Assembly: GCA_014843695.1 (NCBI GenBank)
Contig: CM026390.1
Location: 101,250,722-101,314,721, forward strand
Length of the DNA: 64,000 bases
DNA from: Archivesica marissinica
Lineage: Eukaryota; Mollusca; Bivalvia; Venerida; Vesicomyidae
Reading direction: 5' to 3'
A program made the position numbers and the translations under genes. Each line of letters starts with the position of its first letter. The stretch's first letter is position 1. Positions 1-13,900 of the stretch are shown here, in pieces. The notes beneath the pieces were generated by a model. The model searched no databases and had not been told where the DNA came from. It saw nothing but the letters and a program-made list of their open reading frames with translations.

Positions 1-830
1 AAGTGAGTAAGCTCAGGGAGAATATTTCTCCCAAATCACCCTCTAACTCCAGCCATACAGGGGGAGGTGAGTCAGCTCTGGGAGTATATTTCTCCCAAAT
101 CACCCTCTAGCTCCAGCCCTGCAGGGGGGAAGTGAGTCAGCTCTGGGAGAATAATTCTCCCAAATCACCCTCTAGCTCCAGCCCTGTAGGGGGAGGTGAG
201 TAAAACCCAACCCACCACCCAAACACCAAACCAACCAGCTCTGGGAGAATATTTCTCCTAAATCACTCTCTAGCTCCAGCCCTGTAATGGGAAGTGAGGC
301 AGATCAGGGAGAATATTTCTCCCAAATCACCCTCTACCTCCAGCCCTGCAGGGGGAAGTGAGGCAGCTCAGGGAGAATATGTCTCTCAAATCTCCCTCTA
401 GCTCCAGCCCTGCAGGGGGAAGTGATGCAGCTCAGGGAGAATATTTCTCCCAAATCACCCTCTAACTCCAGCCCTACAGGGGGAGGTGAGTCAGCTCTGG
501 GAGAATATTTCTCCTAAATCACTCTCTAGCTCCAGCCCTGTAATGGGAAGTGATGCAGCTGAGGGAGAATATTTCTCTCAAATCTCCCTCTAGCTCCAGC
601 CCAATCTCCCTCTAGCTCCAGCCCTGCAGGGAGAAGTGATGCAGCTCAGGGAGAATATTTCTCTCAAATCTCCCTCTAGTTACAGCCCTGTAGAGGGAAG
701 TGAGGCAGCTCTGGGAGAATATTTCTCCCAAATCACCCTCTAGCACCAGCCCTGTAGGGGGAAGTGAGGCAGCTCAGGGAGAATATTTCTCCCAAATCTC
801 CCTCTAGCTACAGCCCTACATGTATAGATG
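1..830. repeat. 64-bp minisatellite
   Basis: About 13 copies of a unit built on GGGAGAATATTTCTCCC (a 7-bp-arm hairpin), a pyrimidine-rich block CACCCTCTAGCTCCAG and GCAGGGGGAAGTGAG. It lies in the FRAS1 intron upstream of exon 1904. A 30-bp insert interrupts it near 201-235. The array may continue left of the window. Confidence 0.9.
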
Positions 831-857
831 GACAGTGGCATCCTTAATACCGATCGT

Positions 858-902
858 TTATACAAATTTATTTTAGCTCGATTGCGAAACAAGTTATTAC
901 AA
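858..902 (-). mobile_element. SINE tail fragment
   Basis: The sequence TTTAGCTCGATTGCGAAACAAG is the 3' tail of the SINE family found complete at 14794-15025. Only the tail remains here. Confidence 0.55.
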
Positions 903-904
903 TT

Positions 905-1903
905 TTATGTGAAACTTTTGTATTTAGATTAGACTGGTTCTATGTGAAACACTTGGTTTTAGATGAGACTGGTTCTCTTGTTTTTAGGTGAGACTGATTC
1001 TATGTGAAACACTTGGTTTTAGGTGAGACTGGTTCTCTTGTTTTTAGGTGAGACTGGTTCTCTTGTTTTTAGGTGAGACTGGTTCTCTTGTTTTTAGATG
1101 AGACTGGTTCTCTTGTATTTAGATTAGACTGGTTCTATGTGAAACACTTGGTTTTAGGTGAGACTGGTTCTATGTGAAACACTTGTTTTTAGGTGAGACT
1201 GGTTCTCTTCTTTTTAGGTGAGACTGGTTCTCTTGTATTTAGATTAGACTGGTTCTCTTGTATTTAGATGAGACTGGTTCTCTTGTTTTTAGGTGAGACT
1301 GGTTCTCTTGTATTTATATTAGACTGGTTCTCTTGTATTTAGATGAGACTGGTTCTCTTGTTTTTAGATGAGACTGGTTCTATTGTTTTTAGGTGAGACT
1401 GGTTCTCTTGTTTTTAGGTGAGACTGGTTCTTTTGTTTTTAGGTGAGACTGGTTCTCTTCTTTTTAGATGAGACTGGTTCTCTTGTATTTAGATTAGACT
1501 GGTTCTATGTGAAACACTTGGTTTTAGATGAGACTGGTTCTCTTGTTTTTAGGTGAGACTGGTTCTATGTGAAACACTTGTTTTTAGGTGAGACTGGTTC
1601 TCTTGTTTTTAGGTGAGACTGGTTCTATGTGAAACACTTGTTTTTAAGTGAGACTGGTTCTCTTGTTTTTAAGTGAGACTGGTTCTCTTGTTTTTAGGTG
1701 AGACTGGTTCTCTTGTTTTAGGTGAGACTGATTCTCTTGTATTTAGATTAGACTGGTTCTCTGGTATTTAGATGAGACTGGTTCTCTTGTTTTTAGATGA
1801 GACTGATTCTCTTGTTTTTAGGTGAGACTGGTCCTCTTGTGTTTAGATGAGACTGGTTCTCTTGTTTTAGGTGAGACTGGTTCTATGTGAGATTTGTTTT
1901 TAG
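905..1903 (+). repeat. 25-bp minisatellite of acceptor/donor-like units
   Basis: About 36 units of the form GTGAGACTGGTTCTCTTG plus TTTTTAG (25 bp), with longer 35-bp variants containing ATGTGAAACACTTG. The final unit supplies the acceptor of FRAS1 exon 1904. Each typical unit has a pyrimidine-rich TTTTTAG directly joined to GTGAGA. Confidence 0.93.
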
Positions 1904-1987
1904 GTTGTGTCCTTACTGAAGTATGATGATGTGGAATCTGGGATGAAAATAGATGCTTCTCCGGGGTATCCCCTCGTCTGTATTACA
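1904..1987 (+). CDS. FRAS1: FRAS1-like exon, phase 0-0 (28 codons)
   Basis: Reads VVSLLKYDD...GYPLVCIT and joins the next exon as CIT/PCDVHHP, as in the family. The donor is GTAAGT. The acceptor, TTTGTTTTTAG, is itself the last unit of the 25-bp array that precedes it. Confidence 0.85.
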
Positions 1988-4900
1988 GTAAGTAAGATAA
2001 GATAACATAATTGTTTATTATAGTGACTTGTATTTTCCAACATATTTACAACATATATTCAATATAATGTGAAATTTTAACACCCGGCCCAATGAGTCAC
2101 CTTATGCTAACAGTTTTAAATAGCATGAATATGCATCATTGAACATAGAGTATTATTTACATAAGTATGTGTGAACTGACACATTCCACCATCTATGTGA
2201 CATCTGTTTGATCTCTAACTAGGAATTACACAGATGCAACGTTACCATCCTGCAACATGCACTAGTTATTACTGACTTTAACATCATTAATATGGAATAC
2301 TTAAACAGAATAGAACATAATCAGAATATAGAATTCTTAAACATATTTAATAATTTAATAATATTTCATTGTAATTTTGTCCATACATTTCATTACAATT
2401 ATACACACAATGAAATACATTGAAAACAATATGAAATTATATTAGGATTTATTTGCCAGTATATCATGTAAGGGAGTAGTCCAACATGTGAACGGTATTA
2501 TCACGTCATTATCATTCCTTATATATGTGGACAAAATGTCAGGGGAGGTAACTAGAGCCACTTAGAGGAGCTAGTAAGGAAGATACCATAACGTGATATT
2601 TATATCTACAAATTCCACATTCTGTTTTAAGTTTAGTGTAAGTCAAGTCTTATGGTAAGTTTGTGGATTTTACATTTATGATTACGTGTAACATGTGAAA
2701 ATATGACTTGCACGAATGCAGCCCAATCTAAAATGTCTGTCTGTCTGTTGCATTACAGCCATGTGACGTTCATCACCCCACTTACAGAGTGACACACAGT
2801 CTATGTGACGAGGCAAAGATAAATCAGTCTGCCATGTTCTACAGGTGGGAGGTGGCTATTCCTGATATGATTGGAACCAGACCACCATTCATAGAGATCT
2901 CTTATAACACGCTATATACCAGCGTCAATCACATTGTCCTCGACAGCATCTATTTTCGCCCCAGTTTCCGAGTTCGCTGTATAGCCCAGCCCCTCGATGA
3001 CAGAGGGAATCCTGGGATACCGCTGAAGAGTAATCCGGTTACGATTGGCCGAGACAATGGTGTATGTAAAGCACCTGTGTTCTCTGGGCTTCCGTATAGT
3101 TACCAAGCTCAGTCATTCCACGCTAAGCTAGAGTATGTTGGTACCGAGGATCCGGTGCAGCCAAACACGATACACATCACGGTAAAAGTTCCGCACCAGG
3201 ATGGCATGTTACCCCTTATCTCAACCTCTCCAATCAGCAACCTCAAATATGTACTCTCCGAACCTGTGTACAGACAACAGCACATTTGTTCTAATTTGAT
3301 AACACCAAAAGAAAGAGAACGGTTGTTAAAGTCAGGATTCGTGAATGACGTCGATAAACACCTGACATCGCTGTCCCCTGGATATGATTATCCGTACCAG
3401 TTTGATAACTCATTGAGAGAAAACAATACATTGATGCTATACAAGTACCTAGACCTGAAGAAATGCTTGTGGACGTTTGAAGCTTGGTATCATATGACTG
3501 ACCTAGTTGACCTCTGTGGAGGTCGTGCCGTGTCAGACTTCCAAATGAAGGATGTCGGACAGACGTACCTCACTGTGAGAGTTCCACTATATGTGTCGTA
3601 CCTGTATGCTGTAGCGCCCATAGGTAACATTTGCATTACCATACAATCTCTAGTAATTCTAAGACATCAGTGTATGTTTTTTGTTAATAAGTATCCACAG
3701 GCACAAGACACAAATTTTACAGTAAACATCACTTACTATATAACCATAAGGCCAAAATAAAATGTGTGTCTTGTGCCTGTGTAAGTATCTAGTCCTACTT
3801 GGTACCATACTAGTATTTTGTACATCGGTAATACCAGTAATTGTAATAAATATTTCAACAACCAGTTTTAAGACTTTCTGAATGTTGCATTATTTTATAA
3901 ATTTAGAATAAATGATATGAGTTTAAAAATTTAAACTTTATTTATTTTACAACGATTGCAAAGCATGTTCTAACAACTTATATTAATCACTCTCGTTGGC
4001 GCAGATGAAAGCGTAAATGTGGTCATTAGTGTGGGAGGAAATCGGAGTACCCGCAGAAAACCCACCTGTCCGATCTGGCGACCACCGTACCATCTCACAT
4101 ACTTCCCGGCCCGAGGAACGAACCGGGTTGCATTGGTGAGAAGCGAGCGCGCTAACCACTGCACTAACCACTGCGCTAACCGGACAGCCACAGATATGAG
4201 TTGTAACATAATCTGATGAAATGTTTAAAAAGAAAAGTCGTGTGTAATAATTATATATCTGTGATTCACATAGGTTGGGGTTCGTTGGAGCATAGAACGG
4301 AGCTGGAATTCTCATTCTACTACGATACTATCATGTGGAGGTCAGGTCTGGAGACTGAGGGTGACCTTGGCGGAAGGTTACAGGTCATGAGAATACTGAT
4401 CGACGATGAAGGTAGACTGGTCGTAGACTTCAAAACACAAGCCAAGTATAGAGGTAAGGATATCTGGGGACAGATCTCAATCAGTGTACATACCGTATTT
4501 GCTGTTGTTAAAGCGACACTACATCAGTGAATGGGGATCTCAATCAGTGTACATACCGTATTTGCTGTGGTTAAAGCGACACTACATCAGTGAAAATTCA
4601 AATTTCTACGGAATGTAATTTCATATTATGTTGTACAATTTTTTTCAAAATAATTGCCTCAAAAACTGAGTATCTCAACTATCTAACGTCGTATACGCAG
4701 TTTGTTGACATAACAAAACAATGTAAATAGGTTCGACATCCATGCGGAATACAACTAGTGTATCAGGAATAACACGATTTATGCTACAAATTTACCATTA
4801 TATCTCACATGTGTGCCTATGCATATTTATTTGTAGACTAATCTTAGTTAAATTATCTTTAAATAATAGTATCACGCATTTGGTGTTGACTCCAATGATA

Positions 4901-7900
4901 AACAAACGTCAAATCAGAGGGTGGATACCCGTTATATGACATCCTACTTTGACTTTTGAAAGTTTATAGACCACAAAAGCACTGTTTATTGATTCAATGT
5001 TATTGATTCAATGTTAGTGTTCGAATGTATTCAGACAAATTTGTAGTAGCAATACATTTATACGTGAAAAATGCTTTCTTTTTTGGAATTATTTGATGTA
5101 ATGTCGCTTTAAACTCTGAATGATTTGTTGCTGAATTGTGATAGTTTCATGGATTATTGGTTACATATGAATGCCAGTGGTTGATCATTACAAGCTGAAC
5201 ATTATTCTACTGTATGGAATCATATACAAATGAATCATTTTCAGGGATGTATGTACTAGATCATCACACGTTACCCGGCTACACAAGTCGATTTGTATCT
5301 GTCGACAGGGACATATACTTTGACCTTGACCTGTTGTGGGGTCAAAACACGTTTGATGGACCCCACCAGCTGTGGAGGGCAACCAGTGACTACAGCTTAA
5401 AGGTGAGATACACACTGTATATACAGTATTGTTTGAATACATTTAGATGCAAGCTCAGCCCACTAATACATGGGCTAGTTCTTAGAATTAGGCTGCTTCA
5501 ATCAGATCTCAGTCTTAAGATTTGCAAAACTCTCGCCCAATTGGAAAGCTTGACCATTTCTCAAGTAGTATCAATGGATGAATCCAAGATTTGCACTGTA
5601 CTGAGCGAATCAGAAAACTTTCAAAATGATATGATATAACTGGTTAAATATTTTATCAGTCAGTGAGAAAACTTTCAATCTACAGGGATATTATTGGTTG
5701 AATAAGAGAGTACCACTGTGCTTAGCCAATGAGAAAGCTTCAGGCTGAGTTTAGGAAGTATAACATGATGATTGTAGGCTAATATGTAAATAAAATACTT
5801 AAATTTTAAGGCTATGTCTCCATCGATAAGACACTTGAGTGTACATCATCATGTCGAGTACTCTCGTAATACTCATGTATTCATGAACCATGTGACAGTA
5901 TAACTCCTTATATACTACTCTATAATATCAGTTTTCAATTTTTTTCTAAATTGTTAAAACTTGCTTCGCAATCATTGTAAAATAAATTTTTAAAAACTAT
6001 TTTATTTATTTTTCTAAATTCTGAAGAAAAGTAATTACTATTATTATGTGTACAATGCAACTTTCTACTGCATGGAATCTTATTAGAATGTCCTGGACAT
6101 GTGTTTTACATTGATTTATAGTCTCTACCGCTTGCCCATTTGAGCAACGCCTCGTGAAGAGATTAGTCATTTTGGAGAATAGTGCAATGATACAGACAGA
6201 GACCCATTCTAGAGTCTGTTCTGGTTCATTTATGTGCACAGTGTAAAGCACCGACACGAGACCTTGGTTTAAAGTCTCATATGAAAAGACTATGATATGA
6301 GTAATATTAGTATATAGCGGGGGATCGAACCTGCGACCCCTGGATTACAAGTCCAGCGTGTTAACCACTGGACGACTGATCCATTACTTCATGGACATGT
6401 GAACCTGAGGCAGTTAAATATGCAACCTGCTGTAGGAAATATTGTAGATAATTCTATTATAGAAAATGAATATTATACATTGCATACATTCACTGTCAAT
6501 TGCATTCACTGTTGGTTACATTCACTGTTGGATGCAATCACTGTTAGTTACATTCACTGTTGGATGCAATCACTGTCAGTTGCATTCACTGTCAGTTGCA
6601 TTCACTGTTAGTTACATTCACTGTTGGATGCATTCTATGTTAGTTACATTCACTGTTGGATGCAATCACTGTTAGTTACATTCACTGTCAGTTGCATTCA
6701 CTGTTAGTTACATTCACTGTTGGATGCATTCACTGTTAGTTACATTCACTGTTGGATGCATTCACTGTTAGTTACATTCACTGTTGGATGCATTCACTGT
6801 TAGTTACATTCACTGTTAGTTACATTCACTGTTGGATGCATTCACTGTTAGTTACATTCACTGTTAGTTACATTCACTGTTGGATGCATTCACTGTTGGT
6901 TACATTCACTGTTGGATGCATTCACTGTTAGTTACATTCACTGTTGGATGCATTCACTGTTAGTTACATTCACTGTTAGTTACATTCACTGTTGGATGCA
7001 TTCACTGTTAGTTACATTCACTGTTAGTTACATTCACTGTTGGATGCATTCACTGTTGGTTACATTCACTGTTGGATGCATTCACTGTTAGTTACATTCA
7101 CTGTTGGATGCATTCACTGTTAGTTACATTCACTGTTAGTTACATTCACTGTTGGATGCATTCACTGTTAGTTACATTCACTGTTAGTTACATTCACTGT
7201 TGGATGCATTCACTGTTGGTTACATTCACTGTTGGATGCATTCACTGTTAGTTACATTCACTGTTGGATGCATTCACTGTTAGTTACATTCACTGTTAGT
7301 TACATTCACTGTTGGATGCATTCACTGTTAGTTACATTCACTGTTGGATGCATTCACTGTTGGATGCATTCACTGTTAGTTACATTCACTGTTGGATGCA
7401 TTCACTGTTAGTTACATTCACTGTTAGTTACATTCACTGTTGGATGCATTCACTGTTAGTTACATTCACTGTTAGTTACATTCACTGTTGGTTACATTCA
7501 CTGTTGGATGCATTCACTGTTAGTTACATTCACTGTTGGTTACATTCACTGTTGGGTGCAATCACTGTTGGTTGCATTCACTGTTAGTTACATTCACTGT
7601 TAGTTACATTCACTGTTGGACGCAATCACTGTTAGTTACATTCACTGTTAGTTACATTCACTGTTGGATGCATTCAATGTTAGTTACATTCACTGTTGGA
7701 TGCATTCACTGTTGGTTACATTCACTGTTGGATGCATTCACTGTTAGTTACATTCACTGTTGGTTACATTCACTGTTGGATGCAATCACTGTTGGTTACA
7801 TTCACTGTTGGCACTACAATCGTGAAATTGAGCCTCTGTGCATATGGAGTAGATTTCTTATATTTTGCAAATGCACAACTTCTGTGAAATTCTTCAAAAT

Positions 7901-10900
7901 ATTGTACCAATACTGAATGTATACGTTCTATAAGCCGGAATCCATCAGGAGCTACAGAGGGATTGGGCCAAAGGGTCATTATTGAAGCAACAGAAAGGGG
8001 GCATACTTGTATGTATTGCAAGTTTCTCTTACTCCATTTCTAAAAATACATGAGAAAAGCAGCCACATGTGCTAAGCAGCCACCTGTGCTAAGCAGCCAC
8101 TTTATCTTGCTTAAAACAGCCTTGTCTGGTTGCTTAGTACAGGTTTAACTGTATATTGGAATGCAATTGACATGTGTGGATAAGGCGTCGTACACTACAC
8201 GCTTACCTAAAAGGATTGTGTTTTGACTGTGACCAGAATGTCATACACATTGCATTGTACAGGACTTAGTTCAAAAGCAAAATAAGATGCATCTACATAA
8301 GCCATAGTGGTTAGGCTACATTTTATCATATACTAACTTCATTAGCGACTAAACGCATATAATCACCCATACATATTGTATTCATTGTGACACAAATGCT
8401 TCTTAATTTTCATTGCAGAATTATTCGAAAGTAAGCATAAAATGAAACTAAATTCCATACAAGAATACTAATGAGAAATATAATTTTGTATGAAACAGTA
8501 TATAATCACAAGAGTACATGTATATATATATATGGCAGTGTTTGCGCTAATTCTCTGAATATATATTTAAAGATCAAAGGAATGTTTTTGTCTTTCGTCA
8601 TCGTCCTATTTTAACCCTTTCAACACCACAGGCCTCTAAATAGGCTTATGAAAAGTGTAGATCCAGATGAGCCGGCTCGTAACGAGCCGTCTCATCAGGA
8701 TCTGCACTTTTTTGCCAGTAATAATTATTACTATTTTTAGATAAAATTACCCATTTTGATAAATGAACTGGTCCAAAGGTAATTTTCTTATTAATTTATT
8801 GGTCTAAAAATATCATGCACCAGTCCATGTCAGTTACTTGGGGTTGAATGGGTTAAATAGGTAAATATTACCATAGACTAACATGAAACAACAAAGAAGC
8901 ATATGTCGATAGTATATTAATAAATAATTGGCTCAAATGGCCCCAGCTGATAAATCCTATATGATTTATTTCCCTTGACTACTCTTTAATCGGAAACAAG
9001 AAAAGGTGGGTCTGTGCTACATTGTTTTTATTTTAGATTATAATTACATTTAAAAGTCTAATACATGTCTACATCTCCGCGAGGGGTCCGACATTAACGG
9101 AAGATAGATAGATAGTTTCTATGCAACAATATAGTGCTCCAAATTGTAAGGATTTTGACACAAAACTACGAAATGTTCAAACCGACACTACATATCTATG
9201 GAAAGTAGATGTTGTAATCTTTATTGTGCTTGCTTTTATTGCCTCACTAATCACACAGTGAAATTATACCAAAATAACTGATTAAAATTTTCAAAAGATA
9301 TTTTGCAATACACCCCCCCCCCCCCATTAATTTGTAAGTAGACCCATTTTGCTTTCTTGCTTTATTTCTCAACCAGTTTGGCATGCTTTGCTGTGTTTGA
9401 GAAAATATGTTGGAGACGTAGCTCCTGCCATTTGCGAAATAATAGGCTGGGGGTTGAATTCCTGCAGTATTGGTCCATTGATAGACACACATCAACTCAT
9501 CAAGTCAGTGCGCATTATGTATCAAAATCAATTTTCTAGAAACAAAACACGGAAATTCCATATCTATTTTTAGACACTCACCTGTTGTAATTTTAAGAAG
9601 CTCCATAGGGGTTACTTCCCTTCATCTATAATGCGTTATTACTGTGCCAGTCAGTTGAAGGATTAAATCACGGTTTGAAGTTTATTTATAATATAGTGCC
9701 TTGGGGAAAACATATGTCTCGGATTAATGTATGGCTTTGGGATTATCGGACAATATGGACAATTAACATGGATCAGTCAAGCAGGTCACATATCCATTTT
9801 GGACCAGCTTGTTCAACAGATTTTTTATGACTTTTTGATTGCTACAAAATTCGGTCCTGGAGATCATTGTTTTTTTGAAGCCCTTCCGTAAAGTAATATC
9901 AGGTTAATTTTGTTTAGATTATTTACACTAATTCTTACTGTTGATAAAAAGATACATTATTTCCTTTATTGCAAGACAGTAGGTATTGCACATACATAAT
10001 ATTGTCCATCAAGCAATACGTTGTGATTGTTTATGTCATTGGGAAAACTGTCCATAAAATTATCGACCAATCGATACACTGTACTCTGTCATCAAGTCCT
10101 GAATCAAGGGAAGTAAATCAGTATAGATTTAGCACACCAGTTATCAAAATATGAAATACCCCAAAGTTCTCGAAAACAAAAGTAGATGATTGCAAATCAC
10201 TAACATCTACATGTACTGTATGTAATAACTATTAATAAATGAAAACTTTGTTAAAAATGTGCGCAATAGGTGTAAATTTCTTTGTTCCTTTGACCTACAT
10301 TATTCCTGTGACCTTATACAATGCACAATAGCTTAAGCTGATGAGCAGCCGGACAAATTGCATGTGCATTCTGAGCTGATTAAATTACTAATACATGTAT
10401 AGCTAGTAATCCCCACTGCATATATACATGGAGATACTAATACATGTATAGCTAGTAATCCCCACTGCATATATACACGGAGATACTAATACATGTATAG
10501 CTTGTAATCCCCACTGCATATATACACGGAGATACTAATACATGTATAGCTAGTAATCCCCACTGCATATATACACGGGGATACTAATACATGTATAGCT
10601 AGTATCCCCACTGCATATATACACGGAGATACTAATACATGTATAGCTAGTAATCCCCACTGCATATATACACGGAGATACTAATACATGTATAGCTAGT
10701 AATCCCCACTGCATATATACACGGAGATACTAATACATGTATAGCTAGTAATCCCCACTGCATATATACATGGAGATACTAATACATGTATAGCTAGTAA
10801 TCCCCACTGCATATATACACGGAGATACTAATACATGTATAGCTAGTAATCCCCACTGCATATATACACGGAGATACTAATACATGTATAGCTAGTAATC

Positions 10901-13900
10901 CCCACTGCATATATACACGGAGATACTAATACATGTATAGCTAGTAATCCCCACTGCATATATACATGGAGATACTAATACATGTACCACAAGTAATCCC
11001 CACTGCATATATACATGGGGATACTAATACATGTATAGCTAGTAATCCCCACTGCATATATACATGGTGATACTAATACATGTACCACAAGTAATCCCCA
11101 CTGCATATATACACGGGGATACTAATACATGTATAGCTAGTAATCCCCACTGCATATATACACGGGGATACTAATACATGTATAGCTAGTAATCCCCACT
11201 GCATATATACACGGAGATACTAATACATGTATAGCTAGTAATCCCCACTGCATATATACATGGAGATACTAATACATGTACAGCTTGTAATTCACGCTGC
11301 ATATATACATGGAGATACTAATACATGTATAGCTTGTAATCCCCACTGCATATATACACGGAGATACTAATACATGTATAGCTAGTAATCCCCACTGCAT
11401 ATATACACGGAGATACTAATACATGTATAGCTAGTAATCCCCACTGCATATATACACGGGGATACTAATACATGTACCACAAGTAATCCCCACTGCATAT
11501 ATACACGGAGATACTAATACATGTACCACAAGTAATCCCCACTGCATATATACACGGAGATACTAATACATGTATAGCTAGTAATCCCCACTGCATATAT
11601 ACACGGAGATACTAATACATGTACCACAAGTAATCCCCACTGCATATATACATGGAGATACTAATACATGTATAGCTAGTAATCCCCACTGCATATATAC
11701 ACGGAGATACTAATACATGTATAGCTAGTAATCCCCACTGCATATATACATGGAGATACTAATACATGTATAGCTAGTAATCCCCACTGCATATATACAC
11801 GGGGATACTAATACATGTACCACAAGTAATCCCCACTGCATATATACACGGAGATACTAATACATGTATAGCTAGTAATCCCCACTGCATATATACATGG
11901 AGATACTAATACATGTACCACAAGTAATCCCCACTGCATATATACACGGAGATACTAATACATGTATAGCTAGTAATCCCCGCTGCATATATACACACGG
12001 AGATACTAATACATGTACAACGAGTAATCCCCACTGCATATATACACGGAGATACTAATACATGTATAGCTAGTAATCCCCACTGCATATATACATGGAG
12101 ATACTAATACATGTATAGCAAGTAATCCCCGCTGCATATATACACGGAGATACTAATACATGTATAGCTAGTAATCCCCACTGCATATATACACGGAGAT
12201 ACTAATACATGTATAGCTAGTAATCCCCACTGCATATATACACGGAGATACTAATACATGTATAGCTAGTAATCCCCACTGCATATATACACGGAGATAC
12301 TAATACATGTACCACAAGTAATCCCCACTGCATATATACACGGAGATACTAATACATGTATAGCTAGTAATCCCCACTGCATATATACACGGAGATACTA
12401 ATACATGTATAGCTAGTAATCCCCACTGCATATATACACGGAGATACTAATACATGTACCACAAGTAATCCCCACTGCATATATACACGGGGATACTAAT
12501 ACATGTACCACAAGTAATCCCCACTGCATATATACACGGAGATACTAATACATGTATAGCTAGTAATCCCCACTGCATATATACACGGAGATACTAATAC
12601 ATGTATAGCTAGTAATCCCCACTGCATATATACACGGAGATACTAATACATGTATAGCTAGTAATCCCCACTGCATATATACACGGAGATACTAATACAT
12701 GTACCACAAGTAATACCCACTGCATATATACACGGAGATACTAATACATGTATAGCTAGTAATCCCCACTGCATATATACACGGAGATACTAATACATGT
12801 ATAGCTAGTAATCCCCACTGCATATATACACGGAGATACTAATACATGTATAGCTAGTAATCCCCACTGCATATATACACGGAGATACTAATACATGTAT
12901 AGCTAGTAATCCCCACTGCATATATACATGGAGATACTAATACATGTATAGCTAGTAATCCCCACTGCATATATACATGGAGATACTAATACATGTACCA
13001 CAAGTAATCCCCACTGCATATATACACGGAGATACTAATACATGTATAGCTAGTAATCCCCACTGCATATATACACGGAGATACTAATACATGTACCACA
13101 AGTAATCCCCACTGCATATATACACGGAGATACTAATACATGTATAGCTAGTAATCCCCACTGCATATATACACGGAGATACTAATACATGTACCACAAG
13201 TAATCCCCACTGCATATATACACGGAGATACTAATACATGTATAGCTAGTAATCCCCACTGCATATATACACGGAGATACTAATACATGTACAACGAGTA
13301 ATCCCCACTGCATATATACACGGAGATACTAATACATGTACCACAAGTAATCCCCACTGCATATATACACGGAGATACTAATACATGTATAGCTAGTAAT
13401 CCCCACTGCATATATACACGGAGATACTAATACATGTATAGCTAGTAATCCCCACTGCATATATACACGGAGATACTAATACATGTATAGCTAGTAATCC
13501 CCACTGCATATATACACGGAGATACTAATACATGTATAGCTAGTAATCCCCACTGCATATATACACGGAGATACTAATACATGTATAGCTAGTAATCCCC
13601 ACTGCATATATACACGGAGATACTAATACATGTATAGCTAGTAATCCCCACTGCATATATACACACGGAGATACTAATACATGTATAGCTAGTAATCCCC
13701 ACTGCATATATACACACGGAGATACTAATACATGTATAGCTAGTAATCCCCACTGCATATATACACACGGAGATACTAATACATGTATAGCTAGTAATCC
13801 CCACTGCATATATACACGGAGATACTAATACATGTATAGCTAGTAATCCCCACTGCATATATACACGGAGATACTAATACATGTATAGCTAGTAATCCCC

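Noticed and set aside
2789..3760. A 323-aa single-exon protein starting at Met 2789
   Set aside because: The homology begins upstream of this Met and continues through splice sites; the last 45 residues are intron and MITE.
4216..4530. A 104-aa protein
   Set aside because: Only 4274-4453 is FRAS1 exon; the rest is SINE-adjacent intron and a 63-bp duplication.
5214..5639. A 141-aa protein
   Set aside because: It is exon 5245-5402 read through its donor.
6318..6382. Functional tRNA-Thr gene (TGT anticodon arm and B box)
   Set aside because: It is the head of a SINE with target duplications, and two more copies have decayed anticodon arms. No intact acceptor stem.
9299..9327. Poly-C tract as a regulatory site
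   Set aside because: Simple mononucleotide run without supporting context.
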